64,000 bases of DNA from Rhodospirillales bacterium (GCA_947447625.1 CANFKS010000001.1:53908-117907), one strand, 5' to 3'; positions 25,311 through 34,005 are shown, counted from the first letter of the stretch. Notes: generated by a model not told the origin, from the sequence alone. Translations and numbers: made by a program.

Positions 25311-26377
25311 TGTCCTCTTCCCCTTACGACATCCACCGCCGCCAGATCGAAGCCTACCTGCTCGCCTGGAACATGCCGCCCGCCACCGCGGGCGGCACCG
25401 CCGAGATCATGGCCTGGGCCGACCTGCACGGCATCGACAGCCACGGCATTTCGATGATCCCGACCTATGACGCCCATCGCCGCAACGGCAAGATGCGGAT
25501 GGAAGCGATCCCCCGCATCGTCAAGGACACCCCGGTCTCCGCCCTGATCGACGGCGACGGTGGCCTCGGTCATCCCACTTCGCGCCTCGCGATGGACACC
25601 GCCATCACCAAGGCCAAAACGGTCGGTATTGGCGTCGTCGCGGTGCGCAATTCATCCCATTTCGGCGCTTGCGGCTTCTACGCTCGCATGGCCGCCGACG
25701 CCGGGCTGATCGGCCTCGTCACCACGTCCGCCTCCGGCATCCAGGTCGCCCCCACCGGCGGCCGCGGCGCCCGCCTCGGCACCGACCCCATCGCCTTCGC
25801 CGCTCCCGGCCGCGACGGCGAGCCCTTCCTGCTCGACATGGCCACCACGACCGTCGCTGCCGGCCGCATCCGCAACAAGGCCAACGAAGGCCTCCAATGC
25901 CCGCCCGGCTGGGTCCAGACCAAGGACGGCATACCCAGCACCGACCCGCTCGAAGCCCGCGAAAAAGGCGGCTTCCTGACCTCCCTCGGCGGCACCCCCG
26001 AAGGCAGCAGCTACAAGGGCTACGGCCTCGCCGCCATGGTCAATATCCTCTCCTCCGCGCTCTCCGGCGCCACCATGATCACCGACCCGACTCACACGAA
26101 GGTCCCCGGCACCATGGGCATCGGCCATTTTTTCATGGCGCTCGACCCCGCCCTGTTCCGCGATCCCGATGACGTCCGCGCCGACATCGTTTCCTTCTGC
26201 GATGCGTTGCGCGCCACGCCGTCGGTGGATCCCGGCGAGCCCGTGATGGTTGCCGGCGATCCCGAACGCCGCCGCGCCGCCATTCGCCTGCAATCCGGCA
26301 TCCCCATCGCCCCCGGCCTGCATACGCAACTCAAGCAGGTCGCCGAAGCCAGCGGCGCCACGTGGCTACTCGGTTAG
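25310..26377 (+). CDS. Ldh-family (malate/L-lactate/ureidoglycolate) dehydrogenase
   Basis: The 355-residue NAD(P)H-dependent oxidoreductase belongs to the LDH2/MDH2 family. Conserved pieces are WADLHGIDSHGIS (catalytic His near residue 44), VRNSSHFGACGFYARMA, GTDPIAFAAP and SYKGYGLAAMV. The family reduces or oxidises 2-hydroxy/2-keto acids and sulfolactate. It shares one base with the FAH gene. Its TAG stop is the left edge of a C-type palindromic repeat, so the final codon and stop may have been set by that element. Confidence 0.9.
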   Translation: MSSSPYDIHRRQIEAYLLAWNMPPATAGGTAEIMAWADLHGIDSHGISMIPTYDAHRRNGKMRMEAIPRIVKDTPVSALIDGDGGLGHPTSRLAMDTAITKAKTVGIGVVAVRNSSHFGACGFYARMAADAGLIGLVTTSASGIQVAPTGGRGARLGTDPIAFAAPGRDGEPFLLDMATTTVAAGRIRNKANEGLQCPPGWVQTKDGIPSTDPLEAREKGGFLTSLGGTPEGSSYKGYGLAAMVNILSSALSGATMITDPTHTKVPGTMGIGHFFMALDPALFRDPDDVRADIVSFCDALRATPSVDPGEPVMVAGDPERRRAAIRLQSGIPIAPGLHTQLKQVAEASGATWLLG

Positions 26378-26477
26378 AGCGGGATGCCTTCCGATCGGCG
26401 AATTCATCCCGCTCTCGCTCTTTGTTTGATCGCCTGATTCACGCCGCCAGTGATTGCAGCTCAGGCGATCACGCTCT
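26375..26477. repeat. Composite repeat C + linker + B-like module
   Basis: AGAGCGGGAT (26376-26385) pairs with ATCCCGCTCT (26406-26415). A linker containing TTTGTTTGATC follows, and then GATCGCCTGA (26428-26437) pairs with TCAGGCGATC (26461-26470). The module order is the mirror of the element at 35475-35575, with the same linker. Its first TAG is the stop codon of the Ldh-family gene. It probably folds as two RNA hairpins and may end the penicillin acylase operon. Confidence 0.7.
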
Positions 26478-26537
26478 CACACTATCGGCGGTGGCTCGCC
26501 TCTGCTACTGAGCCGCCGCCATCATAGGAGCATCACC

Positions 26538-26792
26538 ATGGCCGCCGACAAGCCCGTGTCCATCGAACTCGAGTCCAACGAGTTCGCCCTCATCGTCGGC
26601 GAGGAAGACGGCGAAATGTCCGTCCGCGTTGTCGGCGGCACCGAACTCGACGACAACGCCGATGAACTTCCCGCCCCCGCGGAAATTATCCTCGCCCTCG
26701 CCATGCGTCTGCTGCGCGACCCCGAATTCCACGACGAGGCGGTCGAGTGGTACTACGAACACCAGGACGAAATCGGCGACGACGACGCCTGA
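26538..26792 (+). CDS. Small acidic protein, unknown function
   Basis: The 84-residue protein is strongly acidic (starts MAADKPVSIELES, ends EWYYEHQDEIGDDDA). It has a central beta-rich part with GEEDGEMSVRVVGG and a helical C-terminal half. The ATG is preceded by AGGAG 8 bases away, a good initiation signal, and codon use matches the neighbours. I do not recognise a family. It stands alone between a repeat element and a strong bidirectional hairpin terminator, so it is probably monocistronic. Confidence 0.65.
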   Translation: MAADKPVSIELESNEFALIVGEEDGEMSVRVVGGTELDDNADELPAPAEIILALAMRLLRDPEFHDEAVEWYYEHQDEIGDDDA

Positions 26793-26801
26793 ACCGTGCG
26801 C

Positions 26802-26834
26802 CTGCTGATCGCGGCCCTTTCGCGATCAGCAGGA
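26802..26834. terminator. Bidirectional hairpin terminator between convergent genes
   Basis: CCTGCTGATCGCG (26802-26814) is exactly complementary to 26822-26834 with a 7-base loop. It occupies nearly all of the 49-base gap between the acidic-protein gene and the convergent DUF1178 gene. The GATCGC core resembles the first stem of repeat A. Confidence 0.65.
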
Positions 26835-26841
26835 CCCGAAA

Positions 26842-27306
26842 CTACCCGTCCGCCCTCGGCACCCAAGGGATCTTGGCGACCTCAATCCCTTCCTCCGCCA
26901 GCGCCAGGGCCTCGTCCGGCGTCGTCTCGCCGTAAATGCCGCGCACATCGCTTTCGCCATTATGGATCTTGCGTGCCTCGTCCGCGAACGCATCGCCGAC
27001 ATAGTCGCATTTTTTTTCCACCTCCGAGCGCAGCTTCTGCAGCATCGCCCGCACACCATCCGGCAGCTTCTCTCCTGCCACCGCCACCGGAACCGGCACC
27101 TCCGGCGGCGCCGCGGCCCGTGTCTTGCGCGGCGGCCGCCCTTTTTTGGGCACGGCCGGCGCCATCAGCGCCCGTTCAACCTCCGCAGTGCCGCAGACAG
27201 GGCACTCCAGCAGCCCGAGCTTGGCCTGCTTGTCGAAGCTGGTACTGTCGGAAAACCAACCGTCGAACTCATGCGCGGTCCTGCAGCGAAGCTGGTAGTG
27301 GATCAT
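26842..27306 (-). CDS. DUF1178 family protein
   Basis: The 154-residue protein starts MIHYQLRCRTAHEFDGWFSDS and has the zinc-ribbon-like LECPVCGTAEVERALMAPAV, which together define DUF1178. Cys8, the CPVC pair and a neighbouring His could bind metal. The C-terminal half is a Lys/Glu-rich helical region. Function is unknown, but the gene is regularly near grxC and comF in alphaproteobacteria, as here. I chose the ATG at 27306 because family members begin MIxYxL; eleven extra codons upstream are open but unlike the family. Confidence 0.85.
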   Translation of the reverse strand: MIHYQLRCRTAHEFDGWFSDSTSFDKQAKLGLLECPVCGTAEVERALMAPAVPKKGRPPRKTRAAAPPEVPVPVAVAGEKLPDGVRAMLQKLRSEVEKKCDYVGDAFADEARKIHNGESDVRGIYGETTPDEALALAEEGIEVAKIPWVPRADG

Positions 27307-27386
27307 CCGGCTGAAACCATCCCTGTCGTCATTGAACATTCACATGGAACAGTCTGGCACTCGCCATAAGGAACTGCCAAGCGGGA

Positions 27387-27641
27387 TCATGCTGTCAGCA
27401 GCACGTCCAGCTTGCCTGCGCGGTCGAGCGCCAACAAATCGTCGCAGCCGCCGAGATGCTTGCCGTCGATAAAGATCTGCGGCACCGACGTGCGCCCCGA
27501 ACGCGACATCGCCTCGGCCCGCGCACTCGAACCACCCGGCGCGTCGAACTCGGTGTAGGCTACGCCCTTCTTGTCGAACAACCCCTTGGCGCGCACGCAG
27601 TACGGGCACCAATCCTGGGTGTAGATCTCGATATGCGCCAT
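27387..27641 (-). CDS. grxC: Glutaredoxin 3 (GrxC)
   Basis: The 84-residue dithiol glutaredoxin has the redox motif CPYC (residues 12-15), the cis-Pro loop TSVPQIFIDG and GGCDDLLAL near the C-terminus. It reduces disulfides and glutathione mixed disulfides with GSH in the cytoplasm. It lies between DUF1178 and comF in the conserved alphaproteobacterial order, but the carbon-nitrogen hydrolase gene often found between grxC and DUF1178 is missing. Confidence 0.95.
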   Translation of the reverse strand: MAHIEIYTQDWCPYCVRAKGLFDKKGVAYTEFDAPGGSSARAEAMSRSGRTSVPQIFIDGKHLGGCDDLLALDRAGKLDVLLTA

Positions 27642-27701
27642 TCTGACCTCCGTGAATTCACCATCGAGAATCGGTGTCCGTGCCCCTCATCGCAAGCCCC
27701 C

Positions 27702-28475
27702 TCATCGCCTTCGCGGATCAGATACGCGCGCGGCGACGAGCAGATCGATCCACGCCACCTCCGCCGTCATCAACGCAAACGCGCACGCCCGCGCCGTCGA
27801 CCCCGATGTCAGCACATCGTCCACCAGCAGCACCCGCCTCCCCCGCAGCCGCTCCAGACGGCCAGGCCGCACCGCGATCGCCCGATCCATCTCCACCGCC
27901 CGCGCCTGCGCCGGCAACTCCGCCAAAGCCGCCGTCCGGCGCACCCGCACCAGCCCATCCAAAACAACAGCCCGCCCGCCGAGCCGCCCGATTTGGCCGG
28001 CGATCAACGCCGCCTGGTTGAACCGGCGCGAAATCAGCCGTGTCCGATGCAGCGGAACCGGCACGATCACCTCGGCCTCGCGCACCAACTCTGCCCCCGC
28101 ACGCATCATCATCGCAGCCAAAGCCGGCGCCAACTCGGTCCGATCGCCATATTTCAGAGGCAACACCAAGCGCCGCGCCTGCGCATCATACCGCAGCGCC
28201 GCGCGCCCCCGCCCCCAGGGCGGCGGATCGTCCTGGCAGTCCGCGCACATCCGCCCCCGCCGCGCCGCCCCCACTGCCGCCTCAGCGCGCGAAAACGGCG
28301 CCCCACAGGTCTCGCAACACGGCGGGGTGATAAAACCGGTCTGGCGGAAACACGCCGGACAAAACGCGCCCGGCGTGTCCACCACCGCATCGCAGGTCAA
28401 ACACAACGGCGGCAGCAGCAGGTCCAGCACCGCCCGGCCTGCCCGCCGCACGCCTGAGCCAAACCCGATGATCAC
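27702..28475 (-). CDS. comF: ComF-family phosphoribosyltransferase-like protein
   Basis: The 257-residue protein has an N-terminal four-Cys zinc finger (PLCLTCDAVV, FCPACFRQ) plus further Cys pairs (CCETCG, CADCQ). The C-terminal phosphoribosyltransferase domain has the PRPP loop VLLVDDVLTSGSTARAC near residue 212. ComF proteins take part in uptake of single-stranded DNA in competent bacteria, though most homologues are untested. Its start overlaps the rhodanese gene stop by 4 bases (ATGA). Confidence 0.9.
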   Translation of the reverse strand: MIIGFGSGVRRAGRAVLDLLLPPLCLTCDAVVDTPGAFCPACFRQTGFITPPCCETCGAPFSRAEAAVGAARRGRMCADCQDDPPPWGRGRAALRYDAQARRLVLPLKYGDRTELAPALAAMMMRAGAELVREAEVIVPVPLHRTRLISRRFNQAALIAGQIGRLGGRAVVLDGLVRVRRTAALAELPAQARAVEMDRAIAVRPGRLERLRGRRVLLVDDVLTSGSTARACAFALMTAEVAWIDLLVAARVSDPRRR

Positions 28476-30031
28476 ACCCCGAATTGCACAGTACCGTCGC
28501 GCTCGATCTCATGCACGAGGTCGATCTCCCACGACAGATACGCTTTCATCGCATCCTCGACGCCTGAGTTGCGATCATACGGCCGCAGATAGAAATCGAC
28601 ACAGGCCGCATCCGGCGGATTGGCCCGGTCCCGGTCGAGCGGCTGCGCCGCCGCCTCCCACGCCTTGGTCCCCCCCTGCAACACCGCCACCCGCCCCTGC
28701 GTCAGTGCCTGCGCCTCGGCCCAAGCCCAGCGCGCCTGCGCCCCGTCCGAGGACGTCAGCACCACGAGCGAGGCTTCCACGATCTGCTCCTTCAGCGCCG
28801 CCAAGCGCGTGCGCATGCCCCATTGTGCCCCCGGAATATGCCCCTCCCGGAAATCGATGCTGCGCGCCAGATCGATGATCATGGCCTGGCTCGCCGCCAG
28901 CTCCTCCACCGTGATCGGCGCAAAATCCGTCACCACCGGCGTTGCCACCCGCGGCACCGGCGCCGCCGCCAGCCCGCCATCGACAACATACACCTCGGGG
29001 TGCCCCATCTGCCGCAGCCAGGCCGCGGACATCCGCGCCCGCACCCCATCATCGTCGATCAACGCGATCCGCGCACCCCGCACTCCGATCCAGGTATCCG
29101 TCGCCTGCACCAACTGCCCCCCCGGCGCTGACACGCTGCCCGCCAGATGCCCGGCTGCGAACTCTGCGGGATCGCGCACATCCAGCACATACAGCGTCCG
29201 TTGATGATCCGCCGCCAACTGCGCCAGCCCCGCAGCATCCGTCACCTGAACACCTGAGCGATCAGCGAACGCCGTCGCCCTTGCCATTGCCACGTCCGCC
29301 GTCACCGGCCGCCCCGGCTCGAACCGCGCCGACCGTCCGCGATCGCACGTCAGGCCCGCCAGTTCCCACCCCATCGTGCCGTTGCGCAACGCCACCACCT
29401 TGTTGGGAATCCCAGCCTGCCGCAGGCTCTCCGCTCCCAGGATCGAGCGTGTGCGCCCCGCGCAATTCACCACCACCAGCGTCTGAGGGTCCGGCACAAG
29501 GTCCCCGATCCGATACGCGAGTTCCCCGCCAGGCACACTCATCCCTGTCGGGATCGACATGCGCTGGTATTCCTCCCAGGTCCGGCTATCCAACACCACC
29601 ATGTTCCGCCCGGAGTCGATCCACGCCTGCAACTCCGGCGCATCGACGCTCTGCGTGCCGAAATGATGCTCGATCCACTCTCCGAACGCCTTGGATGGCA
29701 CATTGACGCCGCTGAACAACACATTCCCCGCCGCCTCCCACGCCAGCGTCCCGCCCGCCAGCACATGGACATTGCTCGCCCCGAGCCCCACCAGATAAGC
29801 CGCCAGTCGCTCTGCCAGCCCCCGCCCGTCATCGACGCACACCACGCGCGTCGCAAGGCATGGCAACAGCACATGCACCCGCGCCTCCATCTTGGACAAC
29901 GGACACGGTACCGCCCAAAACAGATGCGACGCGCCGAACTCCCCTTCCTCGCGCGCGTCGAGGATCGCCAACTCCCCCCCATCGATGATCCAAGTCCGCA
30001 ATGCCGTCGCAGTGATGGTGGCAATGGCCAT
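28472..30031 (-). CDS. Four-domain rhodanese protein with one intact active site
   Basis: The 519-residue cytoplasmic protein contains four rhodanese-like domains, about residues 1-120, 130-245, 265-370 and 385-500. Only domain 2 keeps the catalytic Cys loop (VVNCAGRTRS). The equivalent loops are VCVDDGRG in domain 1, LIDDDGVR in domain 3 and LTSSDGAQ in domain 4, with Asp or Ser where Cys is expected. Rhodaneses carry sulfane sulfur; multi-domain forms may bind partner proteins through inactive modules. I chose the ATG at 30031 (MAIATITATA); an in-frame upstream extension is Arg/Gly-rich and antisense to the methyltransferase gene. It is translationally coupled to comF. Confidence 0.85.
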   Translation of the reverse strand: MAIATITATALRTWIIDGGELAILDAREEGEFGASHLFWAVPCPLSKMEARVHVLLPCLATRVVCVDDGRGLAERLAAYLVGLGASNVHVLAGGTLAWEAAGNVLFSGVNVPSKAFGEWIEHHFGTQSVDAPELQAWIDSGRNMVVLDSRTWEEYQRMSIPTGMSVPGGELAYRIGDLVPDPQTLVVVNCAGRTRSILGAESLRQAGIPNKVVALRNGTMGWELAGLTCDRGRSARFEPGRPVTADVAMARATAFADRSGVQVTDAAGLAQLAADHQRTLYVLDVRDPAEFAAGHLAGSVSAPGGQLVQATDTWIGVRGARIALIDDDGVRARMSAAWLRQMGHPEVYVVDGGLAAAPVPRVATPVVTDFAPITVEELAASQAMIIDLARSIDFREGHIPGAQWGMRTRLAALKEQIVEASLVVLTSSDGAQARWAWAEAQALTQGRVAVLQGGTKAWEAAAQPLDRDRANPPDAACVDFYLRPYDRNSGVEDAMKAYLSWEIDLVHEIERDGTVQFGV

Positions 30032-30102
30032 GACGCGTCCTCCAAGATTTCCGGCTACTCTACCCGCCGCAAAGCCTTGGCAGCAACGCCCGCCAGGCGC
30101 AC

Positions 30103-30957
30103 ATGGACGCCATGCAAACCCCGTTCGACCGACACGCCGTCCGCCTTCACCGTGACCGCGCCGCCGCCACCACCGACGACGTAGCCGACATCCTGCGCGA
30201 TGCCGCCGACCGCCTGCTCGACCGGCTGGACGACACGACACGAACCTTCACCCGCGCACTGGACGTCGGCGGCCGCGGCATCATCACGCCCCTGCTGCGC
30301 GATCGTGGCATTGAGACTTTCGCCACCGACCTCTCCCCCGCGATGGCCGCCCGGTCCGGCGCCCTGGCCGTTGCTGCCGACGAGGAATTCCTCCCCTTTG
30401 CCCCCGGCAGATTCGACCTCATCGTCGCCAATCTCTCGCTCCATTGGGTGAACGACCTCCCCGGCGCCCTTATCCAGCTCCGCATGGCCCTCGAACCCGA
30501 CGGCATGTTCCTCGCCAGCCTCCCCGCACTTGGCACCCTGGCCGAATTGCGCACCGCGCTCACCGAAGCCGAACTCGCCCTCACCGGCGGCGCCTCGCCG
30601 CGCGTCTCCCCCTTCCCCGACCTGCGGGACTGCGCCTCCCTCCTCCAGCGCGCCGGCTTTGCCTTGCCCGTTGCCGACGCCGAGGACATCACCCTCGCCT
30701 ACGCCAACCCTCTCGCCCTCCTGCGGGACCTGCGCGCTGCAGGCGAAACCAACGCCGTCGCGCTGCGCAGCCGCCGCCCCCCGCCCCGCGCCCTCCTCCC
30801 CATGGCCCTTGGCGAACTCCCTGCCCACGAAGGCCGCCATCCCATCACACTGCGCCTCGCCATGCTGACCGGCTGGTCCCCCGCCCCCTCACAACCCCAA
30901 CCCGCCCGCCGCGGCAGCGCCACCGTCAATCTCAATGACGTATTTCGCGACGATTGA
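30103..30957 (+). CDS. SAM-dependent methyltransferase, NDUFAF5/BioC-like
   Basis: The 284-residue protein opens with FDRHAVRLHRDRAA, typical of the alphaproteobacterial relatives of mitochondrial NDUFAF5. It has the SAM-binding motif I as ALDVGGRG near residue 50 and DLIVANLSLHWVNDLPGAL near 105. NDUFAF5 hydroxylates an arginine in complex I; bacterial homologues are usually annotated only as class I methyltransferases. It is divergent from the rhodanese-comF-grxC-DUF1178 genes, a neighbourhood conserved in the class. The SAM motif GGRG lacks the usual first acidic Gly pattern (DxGxGxG), consistent with this subfamily. Confidence 0.85.
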   Translation: MDAMQTPFDRHAVRLHRDRAAATTDDVADILRDAADRLLDRLDDTTRTFTRALDVGGRGIITPLLRDRGIETFATDLSPAMAARSGALAVAADEEFLPFAPGRFDLIVANLSLHWVNDLPGALIQLRMALEPDGMFLASLPALGTLAELRTALTEAELALTGGASPRVSPFPDLRDCASLLQRAGFALPVADAEDITLAYANPLALLRDLRAAGETNAVALRSRRPPPRALLPMALGELPAHEGRHPITLRLAMLTGWSPAPSQPQPARRGSATVNLNDVFRDD

Positions 30958-30976
30958 GCGTGTATTCGCCACAAAA

Positions 30977-31017
30977 CCCGCTCTGACGCTTTGTTTGATC
31001 GCCTGATTCAGGCTCTA
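30977..31017. repeat. Remnant of composite B/C repeat
   Basis: The edge CCCGCTCT (30977-30984) of a C module is followed by the linker TTTGTTTGATC (30990-31000) and a collapsed B module GCCTGATTCAGGC (31001-31013) ending GGCTCTA. It lies between the two convergent methyltransferase genes, and the short GCCTGA/TCAGGC hairpin could still act as a weak terminator. The order and linker match the elements at 26375 and, reversed, 35475. Confidence 0.6.
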
Positions 31018-31080
31018 TGGATGCGCCGGATCACCACGCAAATCGCCTCCACGGCCGCCTCGCGCTGGGCGAGGACGCCC

Positions 31081-31914
31081 TCACACCTTGCGCGCGATGA
31101 TCTCATAGGGCGCCAGCACGCCGCGCCCGATCGCCCCTGCCAGATTAGCGATCTTCTTCGGCCCCGTTATCCCCAAAACCAATCCCAGGCTAACCGGCGG
31201 CGCCCCACCATCGGCCTGGCGCGCCCGCTGTTGCGCAAAAAAATCCCGTGCGAAATCCCCCCGATCCCGCTCCGCCGCGATCCCGAACCCCGCCGCCGCC
31301 AGCGCCGTCCGGTAGTCGGCCGGCGTCTCGACGAAACTGGTCTGCGGCTCGCCCGACCACGGCATCGGAAACGCGATCTCTCCCTCGCCCATCCGCATCA
31401 CATCATAGATCGCGAAAAATCCGCCCTGCTTCAGCGCCTTGTGGATCGCCCCAAACACCCCCGCCTTATCAGCTATATTCATCCCCACATGCAGCAACGT
31501 CACCCCATCGAAACTGCCATCCGCGAATTCCAGCCGATCGGCATTCGCCTGCCGGAATTCAACCTGCCCGGCCATCCCCATCCGCCGCGTCAGGCTGTTC
31601 GCCACCTCCACATACTCGGGCGTGAGATCAATCCCCGTCACCCGGCACCCGAACCCCGCCATCTGCCGCGCCGGACCACCCAACCCCGACCCGACATCCA
31701 GCACCGCCATCCCCGGCTTCAACCCCAACTGCGCTGCCAACGCCTTCGTCGCTGCGGCACCGCCGACATGAAACTCATCCGCCCCCATCAGATCAGCCGG
31801 GCTCAACCGCTCCACATCCTTCCCCGCAACCGCCAGCGCCGTCAGCAGCGTCGCCTCCAGCCCGCCATGGCTATAGTGTTCGGTCAGTCGGGTCTCGACA
31901 TTCGTCACAGCCAC
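31081..31914 (-). CDS. Class I SAM-dependent methyltransferase (small-molecule type)
   Basis: The 277-residue protein has motif I VLDVGSGLGGPARQMA near residue 70 and VTGIDLTPEYVEVA near 90. The pattern resembles dimethylglycine/sarcosine N-methyltransferases and ubiquinone/menaquinone methyltransferases. LHVGMNIADKAGVF lies where the substrate lid is usual. The substrate is unknown. It overlaps the GNAT gene by 10 bases and is the last gene of the aroKB-GNAT-methyltransferase minus-strand run. Confidence 0.85.
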   Translation of the reverse strand: MAVTNVETRLTEHYSHGGLEATLLTALAVAGKDVERLSPADLMGADEFHVGGAAATKALAAQLGLKPGMAVLDVGSGLGGPARQMAGFGCRVTGIDLTPEYVEVANSLTRRMGMAGQVEFRQANADRLEFADGSFDGVTLLHVGMNIADKAGVFGAIHKALKQGGFFAIYDVMRMGEGEIAFPMPWSGEPQTSFVETPADYRTALAAAGFGIAAERDRGDFARDFFAQQRARQADGGAPPVSLGLVLGITGPKKIANLAGAIGRGVLAPYEIIARKV

Positions 31915-32336
31915 TTCTCCATAAAAATCAACGGATCAACGCTGTAGCCAAGCCGCTCGTAATACGCCTGCAGCGCGCCGTTCTCGGGCTCGATCAGCAG
32001 GTTGACCTTCTCGCACCCCAACGCCACCAGCCGACGCTCGACCTCCGCCATCAAGCGGTCCGCCAGGCCCTTGCCGCGCCAGTCAGACCGCACTGCAAGC
32101 CGGTTGATCCAGCCCCGCCGCCCATCATAACTGCCAAGCACCGTGCCCACCAACTCGCCGTCCTGCACCGCCAGCAGAAACAACTCAGGATCCCGCGCCA
32201 GCTTCCGCACCAATCCCTCCACCGTATCCGACCGGCTCGGATGCAACCCGCAACCATGCCACAACGAGGCCACCGCCGCGTGATCTCCGATCACGCATTC
32301 CCGCAGCACAACACCAGGGAATTTCACCTCAGACAT
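31905..32336 (-). CDS. GNAT-family N-acetyltransferase
   Basis: The 143-residue protein has the GNAT acetyl-CoA site INRLAVRSDWRGKGLADRL (motif A, about residues 78-96) and the closing ALQAYYERLGYSV. Length and pattern match single-domain RimI/YpeA-like acetyltransferases. The target could be a protein N-terminus or a small amine; this cannot be decided from sequence. It overlaps aroKB by 8 bases and the methyltransferase by 10, so it is made from the aroKB transcript. Confidence 0.88.
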   Translation of the reverse strand: MSEVKFPGVVLRECVIGDHAAVASLWHGCGLHPSRSDTVEGLVRKLARDPELFLLAVQDGELVGTVLGSYDGRRGWINRLAVRSDWRGKGLADRLMAEVERRLVALGCEKVNLLIEPENGALQAYYERLGYSVDPLIFMEKWL

Positions 32337-34005
32337 CGCATCCCTCGCGCCGCAACAACGCCGTCACCGCGTCGATCTCGACATCCCCCTTGGTGAACGC
32401 CCGCCCGATCCCACGCACCAGCACGAACACCAGCTTGCCGTCCCGCGCCTTCTTATCGCGCCGCATATGCCCCACCAGTTTCTCCGCCGAAAACCGACGG
32501 TTCAGATGATGCAACTCCGCCGGCAACCCGACCGCCGCAATATGCGCGATCACCCGCTCCGCCTCCCCTGGCTCGCACAACCCGAGCGAAGCCGACATCC
32601 GGAAGGCGAGCCCGATCCCCACCGCCACTGCCTCGCCATGCAATATTGCGCCGTAGCCCAGTTCAGCCTCCAGCGCATGGCCGAAAGTATGGCCGAGATT
32701 AAGCAGCGCCCGCCCGTCATTTGGCTTCTCCTCCCTCTCGTCATCGCCCACCACCTGCGCCTTGAACGCGCAGGCCCGCAAAATCGCCTCCCCCTGCGCC
32801 GTTTTATCCCCGGCAATCACCGCCGCACCGTTGGTCTCGCACCAGTTGAAAAACGCCCGATCCCCGATCAACCCTGCCTTGACGATCTCGGCATACCCCG
32901 CCCGCAACTCCCGCACCGGCAACGTCGCCAACGTCGCCGTATCGGCAATCACGATGCGCGGCTGATGGAACGCCCCCATCAAATTCTTGCCGTGACGCGT
33001 ATTGATCCCGGTCTTGCCGCCCACGCTCGAATCGACCTGGCTCAACAACGTCGTCGGAATCTGCACAAACGGCAGTCCGCGCAACGTCGTAGCCGCAGCA
33101 AACCCCGCGAGATCACCCACAACACCGCCGCCCAGCGCAATCACCGCCGTGCGCCGCTCCACCCCGGCATCGAGCAGCCCGTCCACCACATCGGCAAACG
33201 TCGCTATGCTCTTGGACGCCTCGCCCGATTTCACCGTGATCGAGGTCACCTCGAATGCCGTCTCCTCCAGCCCCTTCATCAACGTCGCCAGATGCAGCGG
33301 CCCCACCGTGTCATCGGTCACCACCACAACCCGCTTCTGCGGCAACACCGGCGCCAGCAACGCCCCCGCCCGCGCCAGCAATCCGTCGCCCACCACCACA
33401 TCGTAGTGCGTCGCCGACAATGCCAGCGACAACCGCCGCGCCGGCGCCCAGGCCGTCAACGCATCCAGCACCCGACCGGTCGTCACCTCGGGGCTCTCGT
33501 CCCCGCAATCCACCACGATATCGGCCTCGGCATAGACCGGATGGCGCTGCGTCATCAGGCGCGCCAACACCTCTTCGTGAGCCCCATCGCGCAACAACGG
33601 CCGATGCGTCCGTCCCGCCACCCGCCGCAGCAACACCGGCAAGGTCGCGCGCAACCACACTGTCACCCCCTCGCGCCGCACAGTGCCGCGCGTCTCGGCG
33701 TCCATATAAGCCCCGCCGCCGGTCGCCAGCACCAGCGGCTCCCCGGCCAGCAATCGCCGGATCACCCGCCGCTCACCGTCGCGAAACTCCTTTTCGCCGA
33801 AGCGTTCGAACAATTCGGGAATGGTACAGCCGGCAGCCAACTCGATCTCCGCGTCGGCATCGCGGAACGGCAGGCCCAGCCGCGCCGCGATCCGTCGTCC
33901 GATCGAAGTCTTGCCGGCCCCCATCAGGCCAACGAGTACGATGCTTCGCCCGTGCAGGTGATCCGGCAGGCTGAAGCTTTCCTTGAGTGCGGTGTTGCGT
34001 GTCAT
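32329..34005 (-). CDS. aroKB: Fused shikimate kinase / 3-dehydroquinate synthase (AroK-AroB)
   Basis: One uninterrupted frame of 558 residues contains both enzymes. Residues about 18-185 are shikimate kinase: P-loop GLMGAGKTSIGRR, DADAEIE, GGGAYMD and RTHRPLL. Residues about 195-555 are 3-dehydroquinate synthase: GDGLLARAG, GGGVVGDLAGFAAAT, PTTLLSQVDSSVGGKTGIN, and metal ligands in EIVKAGLIGD, LNLGHTFGHALE and LHGEAVAVG. They catalyse steps 5 and 2 of the shikimate pathway to chorismate. In most bacteria the genes are adjacent but separate. I chose the ATG at 34005; 13 codons upstream are open. Confidence 0.95.
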   Translation of the reverse strand: MTRNTALKESFSLPDHLHGRSIVLVGLMGAGKTSIGRRIAARLGLPFRDADAEIELAAGCTIPELFERFGEKEFRDGERRVIRRLLAGEPLVLATGGGAYMDAETRGTVRREGVTVWLRATLPVLLRRVAGRTHRPLLRDGAHEEVLARLMTQRHPVYAEADIVVDCGDESPEVTTGRVLDALTAWAPARRLSLALSATHYDVVVGDGLLARAGALLAPVLPQKRVVVVTDDTVGPLHLATLMKGLEETAFEVTSITVKSGEASKSIATFADVVDGLLDAGVERRTAVIALGGGVVGDLAGFAAATTLRGLPFVQIPTTLLSQVDSSVGGKTGINTRHGKNLMGAFHQPRIVIADTATLATLPVRELRAGYAEIVKAGLIGDRAFFNWCETNGAAVIAGDKTAQGEAILRACAFKAQVVGDDEREEKPNDGRALLNLGHTFGHALEAELGYGAILHGEAVAVGIGLAFRMSASLGLCEPGEAERVIAHIAAVGLPAELHHLNRRFSAEKLVGHMRRDKKARDGKLVFVLVRGIGRAFTKGDVEIDAVTALLRREGCDV

